A stretch of 64,000 bases of DNA, taken from positions 6,864,001 to 6,928,000 of the forward strand of contig NC_063158.1 of assembly GCF_020921035.1 (NCBI RefSeq). Direction: 5' to 3'. Positions within the stretch are counted from its first letter, which is position 1, and each line of letters begins with the position of its first letter. Below, piece by piece: positions 1-12,394 of this stretch. Both the position numbers and the translations under genes were made by a program. Origin of the DNA: Rhodamnia argentea (lineage: Eukaryota > Streptophyta > Magnoliopsida > Myrtales > Myrtaceae). The notes beneath the pieces were generated by a model, which saw nothing but the letters and a program-made list of their open reading frames with translations, ran no database searches and had not been told where the DNA came from.

Positions 1-1106
1 TCGGGCCTTCGTACTCGCTATGCGGAGATAAATTAGCGAGATCACTTGTAACATGATGTGAGGCTCCTGAATCAATCAACCAACCGTCTTCTCGGGTTGA
101 ACTTGGGCCAGTGACAACATTTGCAACCGGAGCACGGATTGCATCTCGAATGCGAAAACAATTTTTGGCGAAGTGTCCCACGCGATCACAATATTGACAA
201 ACAGGTCGGGGGCTGTTGTACTGTGGAGATCGTGAGTCACCGCTTTTATGATCTCTCCTCCGGTCTGAATTGCGGGTGCCAAGAGAATTTTCGTAGTCTC
301 CAAGAAGCTGTCTAGAATGGCCGGAGTTGTTCCATCGGGATGGAGCTCTACGACCTCGAGTATTTCGAGTGCTAAAATTTGTTGTTACCAGTAGGACTTC
401 AGCTGCCGTTTCTTCATGTTGAAGAAACATTTCATGGGCGACTAATTTGTCGTAAAGTTCCTCGAAAGTAATTGTATTTTCACGAGCATGAATTGCCGCT
501 GCAATTTCACGGTATTCCAGCCCTAATCCCCGGAGAGCGTGGATGACAAGGTCATCGTCATGGAGAGGTGAATCAATCATTGCCAACTCATCTACAATAG
601 ATTTTAGTTGCTGTAAAAAAATCAGAAATGGAACAAGAGTTGTGTTTAACCGTTGATAATTGGTACTTGTGATGCATGACACGGGATCGGGATTTGCTTG
701 GGTAAAGTGTTGCAAGTTTGTTCCATGCACTTTGAGATGTGACACAAGAGGCAATAAGGGGGATGATGGCTTTGGAAGTGGAAGCGAAAATCCCGTTAAG
801 CAAGAGTTGATCTTGTCTAATCCAATGAAGGTGGGCGGCATTCGGGACTGTTTGATTGCCGCGGGTAATTTCTTTCGGTGGGTAAGGACGCATTTCATCG
901 ATAAATCCTTTAAGGTCATATCCGACTAGCAAGGACATGAATTGAGCCTGCCAAGAAGCATAGTTGGTGGAAGTTAGCTTCATGGGAAGCTGCACACCAG
1001 CAGAGATTACAATAAGTCCAGTTGAAGTGGTTGCAGGAATTTCGGTTGAAATGGTTGCAGAAATTTCGAGGAGTGTTGTTTCAGAAGCAGAGTTTGTGGT
1101 AGACAT
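1..1106 (-). pseudogene. copia gag-protease polyprotein, frameshifted and truncated
   Basis: Gag coats the retrotransposon RNA and the protease cuts the polyprotein. Translation from the ATG at 1106 gives a UBN2/copia-type gag (a Y-A-S-W-Q motif, then a Q-S-A-W-N-K-L motif). It hits a stop at 588. The same protein continues without a stop in the next frame from about 625 to the window edge. The switch falls in a run of seven T (minus strand) at about 623-629, so one extra base explains it. The continuation contains a CX2CX4HX4C zinc knuckle (codons at 158-199) and the protease active-site D-S-G-A (62-73). The break may be a real decay mutation or a homopolymer assembly error. The rest of pol is outside the window. 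Confidence 0.88.
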
Positions 1107-1169
1107 GACTAAGATTAAAAGGGTAGCAAAAAGATTTTAAAAAAAGAGAAGGCTCTTAGGAGCAGATTT

Positions 1170-1181
1170 GCTCCGATACCA
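1170..1181 (-). other. Primer binding site (tRNA-iMet type)
   Basis: Minus strand reads TGGTATCGGAGC, one mismatch from the usual copia PBS TGGTATCAGAGC, which pairs with the 3' end of initiator tRNA-Met. It lies 64 bp upstream of the gag ATG, at the expected place between LTR and gag. Confidence 0.85.
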
Positions 1182-1194
1182 TAAAGAGAGAGAT

Positions 1195-1470
1195 TGAGAG
1201 AATGTTTTCCAGGATGACTTTCATTGCTGTATTTCTAAGATATTTATAGTACATATACAAGTATGGCAACAACTAAAAGATATGGAGAAAATCTCACTAA
1301 TTGACAACTAGAAAATCTTGACTAATTGATAGCTATAAAATCTCAACTAATTGAGAGCTAGAATCTCGACTAATTAACAGCAAGAAAATATCGACTAATT
1401 TTTTTTTTTTGGTTGGAAGTATCGACTAATTGACAGCTATTAAAAATAATGAGAAATGCTAAAATTACAG
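1195..1470 (-). repeat. Candidate 5' LTR of the copia element
   Basis: Bounds are inferred from a TG...CA pair (minus strand starts TGTAATTTTAG at 1470). A TATA-like stretch (minus CTATAAATATC, about 1240) fits an LTR promoter. The gap of about 13 bp between the inner end and the PBS is longer than usual, so the inner boundary is uncertain. The partner LTR is outside the window. Confidence 0.5.
1287..1440. repeat. Tandem repeats of about 24 bp in LTR U3
   Basis: Five to six imperfect copies of a unit like aaaatctcgactaattgac-agctag follow one another from 1288. A T-rich stretch interrupts the last copies. Direct repeats at this place are common in copia U3 regions, where they can act as enhancers. 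That function is inferred only from position. Confidence 0.8.
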
Positions 1471-1502
1471 AGGACAATTTGAATTTTGAATTGATTCCCT
1501 TA

Positions 1503-2033
1503 GGCTGCGTTTGGTCGTCGGGATTTCTAGTCGGGATAGAATTGGATAGGATAGGATAAGAAATCTATGGATTTGGCCATATCCTATCCATCATTTGATG
1601 AACTACGGATTTAAAGTCGGATATTCTCATATCCTATCATATCCCGCATTTGGTAGAAACCGTATATCAATAGAAATGGCATATATGCCTATGTGATGCT
1701 ATGAAATATTCCGATCTTATTACTATAAAAATAATGTTCTCATACACAAAAAAAAAAAACTTGAAAATGTACACATTTTATTAGATTTTCAAACCTCTTT
1801 GCAAAAAAATAAAATAAAATGAAAATAGAAACAAATGAGACAAGAAAGTTAGTTTTTATATGACGGATAAGAGAAATCCTATCCGACCTTATCCTACCCC
1901 CTCCTCTAGGATTTTTTTATCCGGGTTATATCCCCCTTATATCCGACATTATACTATCCGGGACACCTACCAAACACGGAATAGGATAAAATATATCATA
2001 TCCCGAGTTTTATACGGATGACCAAACGCAGCC
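1503..2033. mobile_element. Tourist-like (PIF/Harbinger) MITE, 531 bp
   Basis: Terminal inverted repeats begin GGCTGCGTTTGGTC at both ends, 14 bp perfect and then imperfect. The element is flanked by the trinucleotide TTA at 1500-1502 and 2034-2036, the usual PIF/Harbinger target duplication. No transposase is encoded. The interior is rich in ggatagg/cctatcc-type subterminal repeats. Confidence 0.88.
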
Positions 2034-2036
2034 TTA

Positions 2037-2367
2037 CAGTATAGTGGTTTCCTTGTAAACCAGAAATATAACTCAATTGTTTTGAATGGTTTTGAGATCG
2101 AAACGATCCCTATCTTTGTGCCATATTTATAGCGTCCCGATAAAGAGGAAGGAGGGAAAGCACAAGGCGACTTGGGAGGATGAAGTGCTGAGATAGAGCT
2201 TGACCTGTAATTCAAAATAAATCTCACAGTATCATTCATATCATATGTTCATATGGGGAGTCTAGAGATGCCTTCAAATTTCAGGCAACTACTTTAGGCA
2301 AATGGCACCCGGTGGCGGTTCTATCTCTGTGTTCTAACTCTGAAAGCTGTTGGTAGTTGAAGAATTC

Positions 2368-2412
<45 letters not shown>

Positions 2413-3445
2413 AGAAAGAACATGGAGAAGCCTTCTTGTCGCCCGAGGAGAAAAAAATAAGCAAGCTGAATTAGACTTACTATAGCGTAGCTTTCTGAAT
2501 GAGCTGGAATGCATGTGAACATGTTGATACCTTACTATAGTTTAGAAAATAAGTTCTTTCGAACGCATTTAAAGCATTATTTATTCCCATTGCCCGAGGA
2601 GAAAAATTAAGCGTTGAACTAGACTTTCCATTAAAAATGAAAAAACCCAGACTTTCCATTAATAAACGCAAATGACAGATCATTTTTTCGTGGCAAGCCG
2701 CTCCAATTGACTGTCTGCGTTCATAGGCTCCCAAAATATGACGGGCATCTTCCTCTTTCCCCAATGGATGACTATTGGAATTGGTGCTACGAACCAGCTG
2801 GCTGACTTGGGCAACACCATCTCGAGGATAAAGATGGATTAGTACTACGCGATAGGGAAGAAAGATCCAGAGAGAAAATTTGGAAATATTATGCGTTTAT
2901 AGCTTATTGGTTGTTGAGTAGATATACCAAGCATTGATCGTTTTGGTTTCTGAGGAATGTACTATACATTAATGTCTACCTAAGTAGCTATGCCTGCGTG
3001 AATGCAAGGAAGATCTAAGAGTGGACCGAGATGGAGACCCTCCGTGCGTAAAGAATTCTCATTCCTTTGCTTTTTGTTTCTAAAACAGAAACGATTATTG
3101 ACCGCTGTAATTATAGTCCTTCTTGGCCACGGACATTAATTTTATGCCTAAAAGCAAGAAAAAAGAAAGATAGGAAAGAAATGTAATGGATCACGTTATA
3201 CTGGCCTATAGACCCGTGCAATGCTCAAGAAAAGACTTGTGAAATGGATTACAAGCAATACTCTAGAAGTGTACTCAACTACTCTTAGTTTCCATGAATG
3301 TGAACCTCATTTTTCACAATTAAGGACAATCATAGCTTTGAAGTTGGTGCATGGCAGACTTTGAACTTCATAAAGTTGCATTCCCCCTCCGCTAAACCTG
3401 AAGTTGTATAATGTTACGCTAATTGCCGTGTCAACGTAATAAATT
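2037..3445. repeat. TNL upstream spacer module, copy 1
   Basis: Starts near gtggtttccttgtaaacc and ends near gaacttcataaagttgcat. The same succession of blocks occurs at about 13015, 14760, 33540, 49240 and 55260. In four of these it lies on the 5' side of a TNL gene. This copy has no gene to its left inside the window, so it may be the upstream flank of a gene that is lost or off the edge. No credible coding region is seen. Confidence 0.75.
2370..2409. repeat. (CT)n microsatellite
   Basis: About 20 units of CT/TC read directly from the sequence. A longer (CT)n occupies the equivalent place in copy 3 (16457-16500), so the repeat belongs to the module. Confidence 0.95.
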
Positions 3446-4535
3446 TGTCCAAAAATAAAAGTTATAAACATATTGCATTTTTACCAATTTAGACCTAAGC
3501 CTTTTAATTTACTCAATTCAGTCCTAAACCTTTTCACATTTTGCTAATTGAATAATTTTTAACAATATTTTAATTTGTTTAATCCTTTATTTATTTATTC
3601 ATTTTGATGGCAATGTAAAAGAAATCTCGAGTTTTCACTTCTGGCTAGAGTTTCTGCTTCTCTCTCTCTCTCTCTCTCTCTCTCTGATCAAATGTTTCTA
3701 GTCTCTCTTTCTTCTCTTCATTAGCTTGGTCTCCTCTTCTCTGACCTGTCTCTCTTTATTTCTGTCACTGGACTAGCATACGTATATTTTCAAGTGCTAG
3801 ATTTTGCTGGTCTCCGCGGAGCCAATCGATTACGGCCATTGATAATGGTGGGTCCTGTATTTTTATTTTGGTCGAGCAGTCCTACATTTATTTCCTTCAC
3901 ATTACTTTTCTCACACGAAAATCAAACGCTAAGAATTTTTCATCTCAAAGAGCCCACACAACACTTCCCATGCATGTTGAAGACTTGACGTCACCACTGT
4001 TTTGGTGGTAGGGTTCCATAATCTCTCGAACGAATCGATTCTCCGTTCTAAAGATGGAGTTTTCCAGTGCATTTTATGGTACTTTCTACGTAAAATGTTG
4101 GACCTCACAAACATATTAAAGGTTTCCAATGAACGATTGAGCTATTTTCCAGGATTGGTGCCAGTGCCCAAGGGGGACAATTCACTTTCTACTCTTTTTA
4201 AACGCGCCAAATACATATATTAAATTGTATCTGACAGGATTTATGTGAGTCTCGTGTGTCTCACTAGATCTAACGGTCTGGACTCGGAGTTAAGGTCGTG
4301 TGTGTCTATATGTATATTGAGTTTGCTGAACGCTAGCAGTAGAAAAATGAGTAGGGAATGAATGATGTGTCACTCGATCATTGGTGAAAGTAATAGGTAG
4401 GGGACAAAATTAGGATAAGAACACAAACAGTCTATAAACTTTGAACCAATATCCAATATCGGCCTTGACTTTTATTTTATTTAATGTCGGCCCATTCATT
4501 ACCGATCGTCCTATGCGGGATACAGCCAAGCCAGT
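3446..4535. other. Noncoding spacer
   Basis: AT-rich DNA with a short (CT)n at 3661-3685. The small open frames here are short and unlike any family I recognise. I see no gene. Confidence 0.6.
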
Positions 4536-5705
4536 GATTTCCGGCGAAAATTGGCTAGAAACTATATTCTACTCTGTACTTCTATACTTAATTAACTCTT
4601 AACAATATCATGATCAGGGGGAACCATCTTGATTTTACCATGAGGGAGACCATGGAAGACATTTAAATCGTTGACAAACAGCTTTTTGGCATCTAGTGGG
4701 CAACTGTCCTAGCTATCAAAATATATTCTCTCTGGAACAATAGAATTTCAAACAGAAATCCTAAGACTAAGCATACGCGTACTCTGTTTCTAATGTCAGT
4801 ATGTTTAATCTTCGGCATTAGGAATCACATAGTTTTAATTGATATTTCACTCAAGTTCATAAGGAAATTGCTGTCAAAGTGTTAATCCTTCAACAAATCA
4901 GGAGTTGGATGGATATAATTCCGGAGTCTCAAGCTGCCTGAACCGTCGAGAACTATAGTAATAGATTGGAAGCTTCATAAACTGCATGAATTCAAATAGC
5001 TGCTTCAAAAACTGAAAAATATATCTAGGAAACGCACTAACAGTTCCCGCAAATTGGTGCAACATCATGAGATTCCCTAGCGCTTGATTCACATAAGAGA
5101 AGGAAAACTATACCCTGTCGTCATGGAAAATGATTAAATTAGACCTAATCATTTTATGTAGCGGGAAAGGAAACGAAAAGAAAATAATCCATCTTTTTAT
5201 TCCTAACTATTGACATATTTGTCAATCTATTGAGGTGCTTCACTTGGACAAGTAATTTACTGATTTATCAAAACATTTGTAAATCCTTCTACTTTTCCTT
5301 GTGAATGGATTATTGATTCCAACGATCCAGAGCACGATTCCCCTGAAACATCGTGCTTCCACAACCAGAAAATGGTGTTATCAAGTAGGAAATGCTGATG
5401 AACAGTGTGACATGCTTTGTTTACCTTTCAAAGCTAAACGTGAATCGTTCCGGACAGTATCGACAAATCTTTCAGGTTATCGGAACATTCTTTCCCTGGA
5501 CCAATCGTTTCTCTCTGCTGCAGCAGTGCAGTAAACGTATGAAATCCCGATAAGTTGCATCCCTGCACGCCTTTTAGAGTTTGGACGCCTTGATTCCTGG
5601 AGCTCTGTGATCTCCACCAGTTCATGCGAGATTGACCCCCATCATTCCATTCAATTTATGAAATTACACAGATGGACAATTTGCTGAGGCTCGAAGTTGA
5701 ATCCC
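4536..5705. repeat. TNL downstream spacer module, copy 1
   Basis: Contains the blocks that follow the LRR exon in the other units: tacttctatac...aatatcatgatcaggggg, the ttgacaaacagctttttggc block, and ttcaaagc-type blocks next to the LRR stop. Shared with 6851, 19481, 23016, 40971, 50126 and 59110. It may include 3' UTR sequence of the adjacent LRR exon, which is now a relic. Confidence 0.7.
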
Positions 5706-6296
5706 TCATCTTTCCACGTTTGCGACTTCCTCCAGTCCCTGAACATCATGAAGTTTCCAGCATCCTTTGATGTTCAAATCTTTCAGGTTATCGAAGCACG
5801 AGAGGTCTGGTAAGGCTTCAATGGATCTGCACCCCTCCAAATCCAAATTTTCCAAGTTTTTTTCAATCTTTCAAGGCCTTTAACTTCGACTAGATTGTGG
5901 CATTCGTAAAAGTTTAATATCTTCAGATGTGTTAATTGCAAAAGGTTCACTCTGACGAGGGACTGACAGTCCTGTACCTTCAGCTCTTCCCAGGTATTTC
6001 AATTTGTCAAGGCCTCGAATTTGAACTACATCATGCTCTACTGGACAAAGAGCATCATCTGTAGAGAGCATACTCAAATACAAGGATCTCAATGACTCTA
6101 GATGTTCAAGGCCATCAAGGTTGGACGACTTCCTGCATCCTGATACAGTTAAGAATGCTAAGTATTTTAATGCTTCCACACCCTTGATTTCTGTCGGCTT
6201 GCTGCACGAATCGAGTGTTAATTTTGACAGGAATTCCAAACTTGACAAACTCGATAAGTCTTTCAACTCATCGCAATCGTGGACATTAATAACTTC
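5706..6296 (-). pseudogene. TNL LRR-exon relic (C-terminal repeats only)
   Basis: About 200 codons equivalent to the last LRRs of TNL-A. The residues LEFLSKLTLDSCS and the LDGLEHLESLRSLYLS motif are seen in one frame. The stop region near 5706 matches the end of the LRR exon of the paralogues. The frame is broken, for example an extra A near 5860 and another shift near 5990. Homology to the paralogues ends near 6296 and no TIR, NB or other exon remains. It is a deletion remnant of a once complete gene in this unit. Confidence 0.85.
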
Positions 6297-6850
6297 ATCA
6301 CAATCATGCCTAGATTATCTCTTTCTCATAGACTCAGCTGGGACAATAACTTCACAAATATTTTGGCTTGTCAAATGTACTAAGCCATGTACTAAGAAAT
6401 CATATTGTGTGATCCTTTAATTTAACTTTTCTATTCATAGTCGGGGAGCTGGCGAATGTTGTGCAGATGACTGTCTGAGTCGGGAGTGCAGCCAAAACTT
6501 ACTGAACTGCATGGCCAACTTAAAGAACTCTGGAGGGCGAACGTTTAGAGGAAGCAAATGTCAAGTGGAGGATGTGGTCGAGGTCCTCTTTCTTGTCATG
6601 GAAGCTGCTTTGCTTGCTGGAAGATACCTCCACAAGCCCTGAATCTCTGTCCTCGTTCAGTGGATATATCAACTTTGATCTCTTCACCTCACTTCATGAT
6701 CACCCCTTTCTTCTTTAACTTGTGTTTCTTTCTGCTGTTTGACTTTGTCTGTTCTCGTTCTGTTGCAACAAATGGGAAAAATAGAAGAGAGTATTGTAAA
6801 GTGCCTCTCTTTTCCTTTCCTGTAGAATTGGAAAGTAATGGAAACTGTCA
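6297..6850. other. Spacer without recognised gene
   Basis: The plus strand holds an open stretch of 165 codons (6558-7055), but it has no recognisable domain and runs into the duplicated spacer at its 3' end. I do not call it a gene. Confidence 0.5.
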
Positions 6851-8110
6851 ATGGGTTTGGATTACAGTTGCAGAAACAAGACTACACAGTGGCCACAGAG
6901 TTCAAAACACAAGATCTGCGTACAATTTAAAACGCCAAATGATGCGAATCCATCGTACTACTCTATACTTCTATACTAAATTAACTCTTACCAATATCAT
7001 GATCAGGGGGAACGTACTTGATTTTACCACAAGAGCGACCAAGAAAGACATTTGACTCGTTGACAAACAGCTTTTTAAAGTTCCTGGCTCGACATCACTG
7101 ATAGGTTATCCAGGATGAGCAATCTTATTTGATGGCTATGACTTTTGACGTGCTTAGAAGGCATTCTGATGTCCGTTGGCATTATCGAGAGAGTGATTTC
7201 CCCGAAGCATCATGTCATGCTCCTCCATCGGCTTTCCCGTTCCTTGAATCACGCAAGAGAAAGAAAACAATACCTTTTTGTCATGGAAAATGATTAAATT
7301 CGATCTAATTATTTCATATTAAAGGGAAAGGAGACAAAAAGAAAATAATCCATCTTGAGAATTATGAGTGGATGAAAATATTTAATAATGGTAGAAATTC
7401 TTAACATACTAATTTATTGACATATTTGTAGATCTATTAACGGGCTGCACTAGTACAATTTGAAAAAAATCTGGTCACTGATTAATTTAAGGAGACATTG
7501 ATAGAATCATTTTACAGTTGGTATTTTACTAACTGGACCTTTGGTAATTTAGGACGTTTTTTGTTTAAGGAAGAATGAATGCTTGGAAAACATTTTCTGA
7601 AAGTAATCGCTTGTCTTGCATATAAAAATGAATGAACAAAAAATATTCTCATTTTCTATGAAAGTACTCAGGCATAAGCGATTGTCGATAATGACAATGT
7701 TTTTCATTAACTAATAATCTTAAGCGATACAAAGTTTTTTCAAATAATTTATTATCTGCGAAACAAACAGAGGCTTATGGATTTATTAAAACCTAGGTAA
7801 ACCAAGAAAAATTGGTGCTTTCAAGTAGGAAATGCTGATGAAATTTGGCAATGAATAGTGTGACTTGCTTTATTTACCTTTGGAAGGAAACGTGAATGGT
7901 TCCGAACAATGTGGCCAAAGTGCTTGACTTGTCGGAGCATTCTCTCCGTGGACCGACCGTGTCTCTCTGCTGTAGCGGTGCAATGAACGTATGAAATTCC
8001 TGGAGCTCTGTGATCTCCACAAGTTCACGCGAGATTGACCCCAATCTTTTCATTAAATCCTCGAAATTCGACAGATGTGGACAATTCGCTGAGGCTCGGA
8101 GCTGAATCCC
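6851..8110. repeat. TNL-A downstream spacer module
   Basis: Shares long blocks with the spacers at 4536 and 23016, including the tacttctatac...catgatcaggggg block and the ttatccaggatgagcaatct block. An AT-rich piece at about 7550-7790 ending gcgaaacaaacagaggc is not in all copies and may be a small inserted element. The last part next to 8111 should include the TNL-A 3' UTR. Confidence 0.65.
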
Positions 8111-11100
8111 TCATTTGTACACTTCTGCGACTTTCTCCAGACCCTGAACATGACCAAGCTTCGAGCACCCTGTAATGTCCAAATGTTTCAGGTTATCGAA
8201 GCATGAGAGGTCCGGTAATGTTTCAATGGATCCGCACCCCACGATACCCAACTTTTCCAAGTTTTTCAATCTCCGGAGGCCTTTAATTTCCACTAGATTG
8301 TGGCAATTGTAAAAGTATAATATCTTCAGATGTGTTAACTGCGAAAGGTCCGGTCTTACAAGGGACTGACAGTCCCCTAACCGCAGCTCTTCCAAGTTTT
8401 TCAATTTGTCAAGGCCTCGAACTTGAACTATGTCATCCTCTACTGGACAAAGTGCATCATCTGACGCAGAGAACCTACCCAAACTCAAGGATCTCAAAGA
8501 CTCTAGATGTTCAAGGCCGTCGAGGTTGGACAACTTACCGCATCTTGATATAGATAATTCTGCTAAGTATTTTAATGCTTCCAGACCCTTGATTTCTGTC
8601 AGCTCGCTGCATGAATCAATAGTTAATTTTGACAAGAATTCCAAATTTGACAAGCTCCGTAACTCTTTCAACTGATCACAATCTTGGACAAAAAGCTCCA
8701 ATATTCCTGAGGGAAGCTCCGGCAAGGATGCCAGCAATTGGCAACCCACAACGACGAGCACTTTTAGGAGGATTAGATGAGAAAGTTGAGGCAATGTATG
8801 ATGCCGACAAGTGACTCCCAAAAACGTCAAACAGGCAGGAAGCTCTGGCAACAACCGAAGATTGTCACTTCTTCTTACATCAAGACATTGCAGAGAAGGC
8901 AACTTACTGATGCTTTGTGGCAGCGATTGAAGCATCTTGCAGTCGCGTAAATCAAGTTCCTCAAGAAAAGAAAGCTTATCAAATTCGTTGGGGAAGCCTG
9001 AAACGCATGTCGAACGTAATCGAAGGATCTTCAATGAAGACAACCCATCTATATGAATTTCCCCTCCCAGACTCTCGCATTTTGTAGCGTCTAATTCTTC
9101 AAGGTTGCCCAACTTGCTAATAGTACTAGGTAAACTTTTCAATTCCTTATTAAAATCAATATGCAAACGTCTCAGGTTTTTCAAATCCCCAATGGACTCA
9201 GGCAATTCGCGAATGCCTGAACATGACAAGTCCAACGCGATCGACTGTTCAAACTCCCCAATTGAGTTGAGGATATAATTGGGAGCATGGTCAAAATGGT
9301 AATCCTTTAGAAGCCTCAATCCGCCTAACATCAAGTGCTCCAATTTCACGAGGGATCCGATGCTCTCTGGAAGTGCACATAACCGGGGGCAATCACTCAA
9401 ATGAAGGGTCAACAAATTTACCAAATGGCTAATTGAGTTGGGAAGTCCAACCAAGGAGTGGCAATCAGCGGCATTAAGAATCTCCAGCTTCTTCAAAGAA
9501 CCTATGCATGGAGGGATTTCCTTCACAGCAGTCCCGGCTACGTGAAGTTCCTTCAGCTCTTCCAACTTGCCCATTTCTTGAGGTAGCTCTTTGAGTTTCT
9601 CACATCTGCACAAATCCAAATAAACGAGGCCCTTGGCTTCTCCAATAGAATGGTGAATTTGCTCCAGGTTATCACATCCTTCGAAGGATAATACCTCCAG
9701 ATTTCGGAAGGCTGAGAGATCGAGAGTAACTTTTAAACAATGGCAATCATTAATGCTTAGAGCTTTCAACTGCTTCGCCACCTGCAAAACAAAATGATTG
9801 TTAAGTTATTGCTCATCATTAGAAACAAAAGACGAAACGAGATCCTCTTCGTCTGACCTTGAGACGGCTCCAACCTTCCCAAAGCTCCGAAATGTCACTG
9901 TCAGATAATTCAAGTGCGACTAATTTCTCTAAATGAAAACTAGTAGCCACGGATGCAGGACACCCAAACCATGTAAGGTATCGCAACTTAGGAAGCAACC
10001 TTTTGGAATCTCCAATCAGTTTGGCGCCATTTACTGCAAGGAGCCTTAAGTTCGGTAGCGTCTCAAATTGTTCAGTTGTGAATTCACTCTGCGAGCAGTC
10101 TCCGGGGAGCCCAAGGGCTTGAATGCGATCTTTTTGAATTCCCTTCACAAAATGTTGCATCAAATCAGCTAAAGTGGACCCTTTCTATTGTTGTGAAATT
10201 GACGCTCAGGTCAGACCAGAATATCATATGTGATTGTTTGTTTTTCAATGACGAAATCCTTCCCTTCTGATTAGAGGATCAGTGCAATAGGTTACATCGA
10301 ATAAAGACTTAGAATCAATCAGTACTAATACCAAGTGCACAAAGATTGTTTAAACCAAAAGTTTTCTTTTCTTTTTCTTTTCAACTTGATAGATAATATC
10401 TACCATGTGTAGATGCTAAACATATCACTTCCTAATCAATTCAAGGAATCATTATAAGGAGAGTAATCCCAGTTGTGAGGTCTGACATCTCATTCCAATC
10501 AAGAGAACTCGTGTCAAAAGAGAGTAGAACAACAATAGAAGTTACAATTACCTTAGTGTTCTGGAGTACTTCCAAGGCTTCATCATGGTCCCACAGCCTA
10601 CTTCGATTCATAGGGACATCGTAATCTTCTTGACGAACAATTTCCCTACCGAGGTCTCTCAGCTGGTCATGCATTTTCAATACTCCCTTATCTTCAATTT
10701 TTAATAGTGACATGAAACTCAATGTTTCAATGCCCATATTCGGAAGAAAATTACAGGCCTCCCACATGTAGGATACATACATATAATCAACATCAATGAA
10801 GAAACAAGCGATATCCAAAAATATCTGCTTTTCCTCATAGTTTAGTGCTTCATAACTTATCCTCAGCTTGTCTTGCACTTTTGTATGTGGTACTTTCTTT
10901 AACTTCTTTAACGCATCTTCCCAAAATGCTTGGTTACGCCCACATAGAAATGAACCTATAACTTCGAGAGCTAAGGGAAGCCCTCCGGTAGTGGATACAA
11001 CAGCACGAGAGAGAGTCTCAAATTCACACGGAGGAGAGTCACTCATGAAGGCATGTCTACTAAACAAAATCAAGGACTTATCCTCAGCAATTTCCTTGAG

Positions 11101-12394
11101 TTCGTACTTGCAGTTCACCCCAGCATTATCAAGAACAGACCTTACTCTTGTAGTAATTATTATCCTACTTCCCATCTCAAATGAGTCATGTTTCCCAACC
11201 AAAGCTTCGATCTGATCTTTATGATCCACATCATCTAAAAGAATTAGGACTTTCTTACGTTTAAATCTAGATTCTATGATCCTAATTGCTTCATCCATAT
11301 TACATGCTTGATTGTTTTTTTTAAGTATACTATATATTAATTGATTCTGCAAATATAAAATGCCGTCATGGCTTGTGGAGGATTTTCGAATATTTTCAAG
11401 GAAACAACGATGTTGAAATTGGTCGGAGAGCTTATTGTAGATGACCTTGGCTAAAGTTGTCTTACCGATGCCCCCCATTCCATAAATACCGATAGTTTGG
11501 GTTGCACTAGGGTTATCATCCAGCAATCTCAAGATATCCTCCACAGCATCGTCGATTCCGACAAGTTGTTCGGTAACAACCAGCCGAAAGGCCTTCTTTA
11601 ACTCGGTCAAAACTTTTCTGACGACCATTTTCACCAATTCTCCTTCGTGGCTGTTTATAAGGCATTCAAGCGAAATTGCATTAGAAGAACAATCATATCC
11701 TGTTATCTCATTATCACAATGCTACAGAATATAAGAATGAAAAACGCAAGCACAGGATGAGAAACACATGAATATATGGCCTCCTTTACAAGCAAGATCC
11801 CGTCGAAAAAATGTAAACAAGGTTTTGATAGAAAATGAAATACCCGTGGGCAGTTTTTTTCGATTCCCATCCCTTAAGGGAAGCCACTTCTTGGAGAGCT
11901 TGTTTCCATTTCGCAACATCTTCCTCGGGATGTTTCTCACTCAATTGGGAGAACGCCACTCCAAAGCTCCCCTTTTGGTGTCGCACATGGGTTGGTTCAA
12001 CCCGGTAAAATATGGGCAAGACAACGTGCCCGATGCTCTTCATGCACTCTGCCATCTGAACGAGCTCTTGAAGGCACCATTTGCTCGAAGCATAGTTTCG
12101 AGAGAGAATCGGGGTCGAGATCTTACTGTTCTTAATAGCCTGGAGAAGGTTCGTACCGATGTTCTCACCTTTGCGAAGCTCATCGTCGTCTCTGAACACG
12201 CGGATTCCAGCATCGATGAGACCGTTGTAGAGATGATCCACAAAGGTTTTACGAGTGTCCTTGCCGCTAAAGCTCAAGAACACATCATAGTTGTCACTTC
12301 CCTCCGAATTGGCAGAGGAACTAGACAAAAGACGTGTGCTTTTCTTGTTGCTTTTGAGAGAATTGGGTGCCAGCACAGAGAGAAAACGTTTCAT
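8111..12394 (-). CDS. TNL-A: TIR-NB-LRR immune receptor, apparently intact
   Basis: Four exons: 12394-11844, 11650-10552, 10142-9858 and 9781-8111. Introns are 193, 409 and 76 bp, all GT-AG. Exon sizes 551, 1099, 285 and 1671 nt sum to an open 1201-aa frame. TIR domain from about residue 35, with the conserved Glu of SSKWCLQEL at about residue 110, expected to be the NADase catalytic residue. NB-ARC: P-loop GMGGIGKT about 241-248, kinase-2 LLDDVD about 321, RNBS-B about 344-352, GLPLAL about 407, MHD about 510-512. Exon 3 starts GIQKDR, the linker typical of TNLs. Exon 4 is about 20 irregular LRRs rich in LPESIG, LSSLE and LDLxxC repeats. No post-LRR C-JID domain is evident. No N-terminal membrane segment is evident, unlike C and D. 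It should act as an intracellular receptor; the ligand cannot be read from sequence. Confidence 0.92.

Larger units (their letters stand above)
1..1470 (-). mobile_element. Ty1/copia LTR retrotransposon, 5' part, cut by window edge
   Basis: The element runs leftward. In order it shows a candidate 5' LTR (1195-1470), a tRNA-Met-type primer binding site (1170-1181), gag with a zinc knuckle, and the start of the aspartic protease. Reverse transcriptase, integrase and the 3' LTR would lie off the left edge. The zinc knuckle followed directly by a protease DSGA motif in the same frame fits the copia order gag-PR-IN-RT. A frameshift in gag suggests the copy is no longer autonomous. Confidence 0.9.

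Noticed and set aside
6558..7055. 165-codon open frame on the plus strand
   Set aside because: No recognisable domain, it overlaps the duplicated downstream spacer, and it is not conserved as a frame in the other copies.
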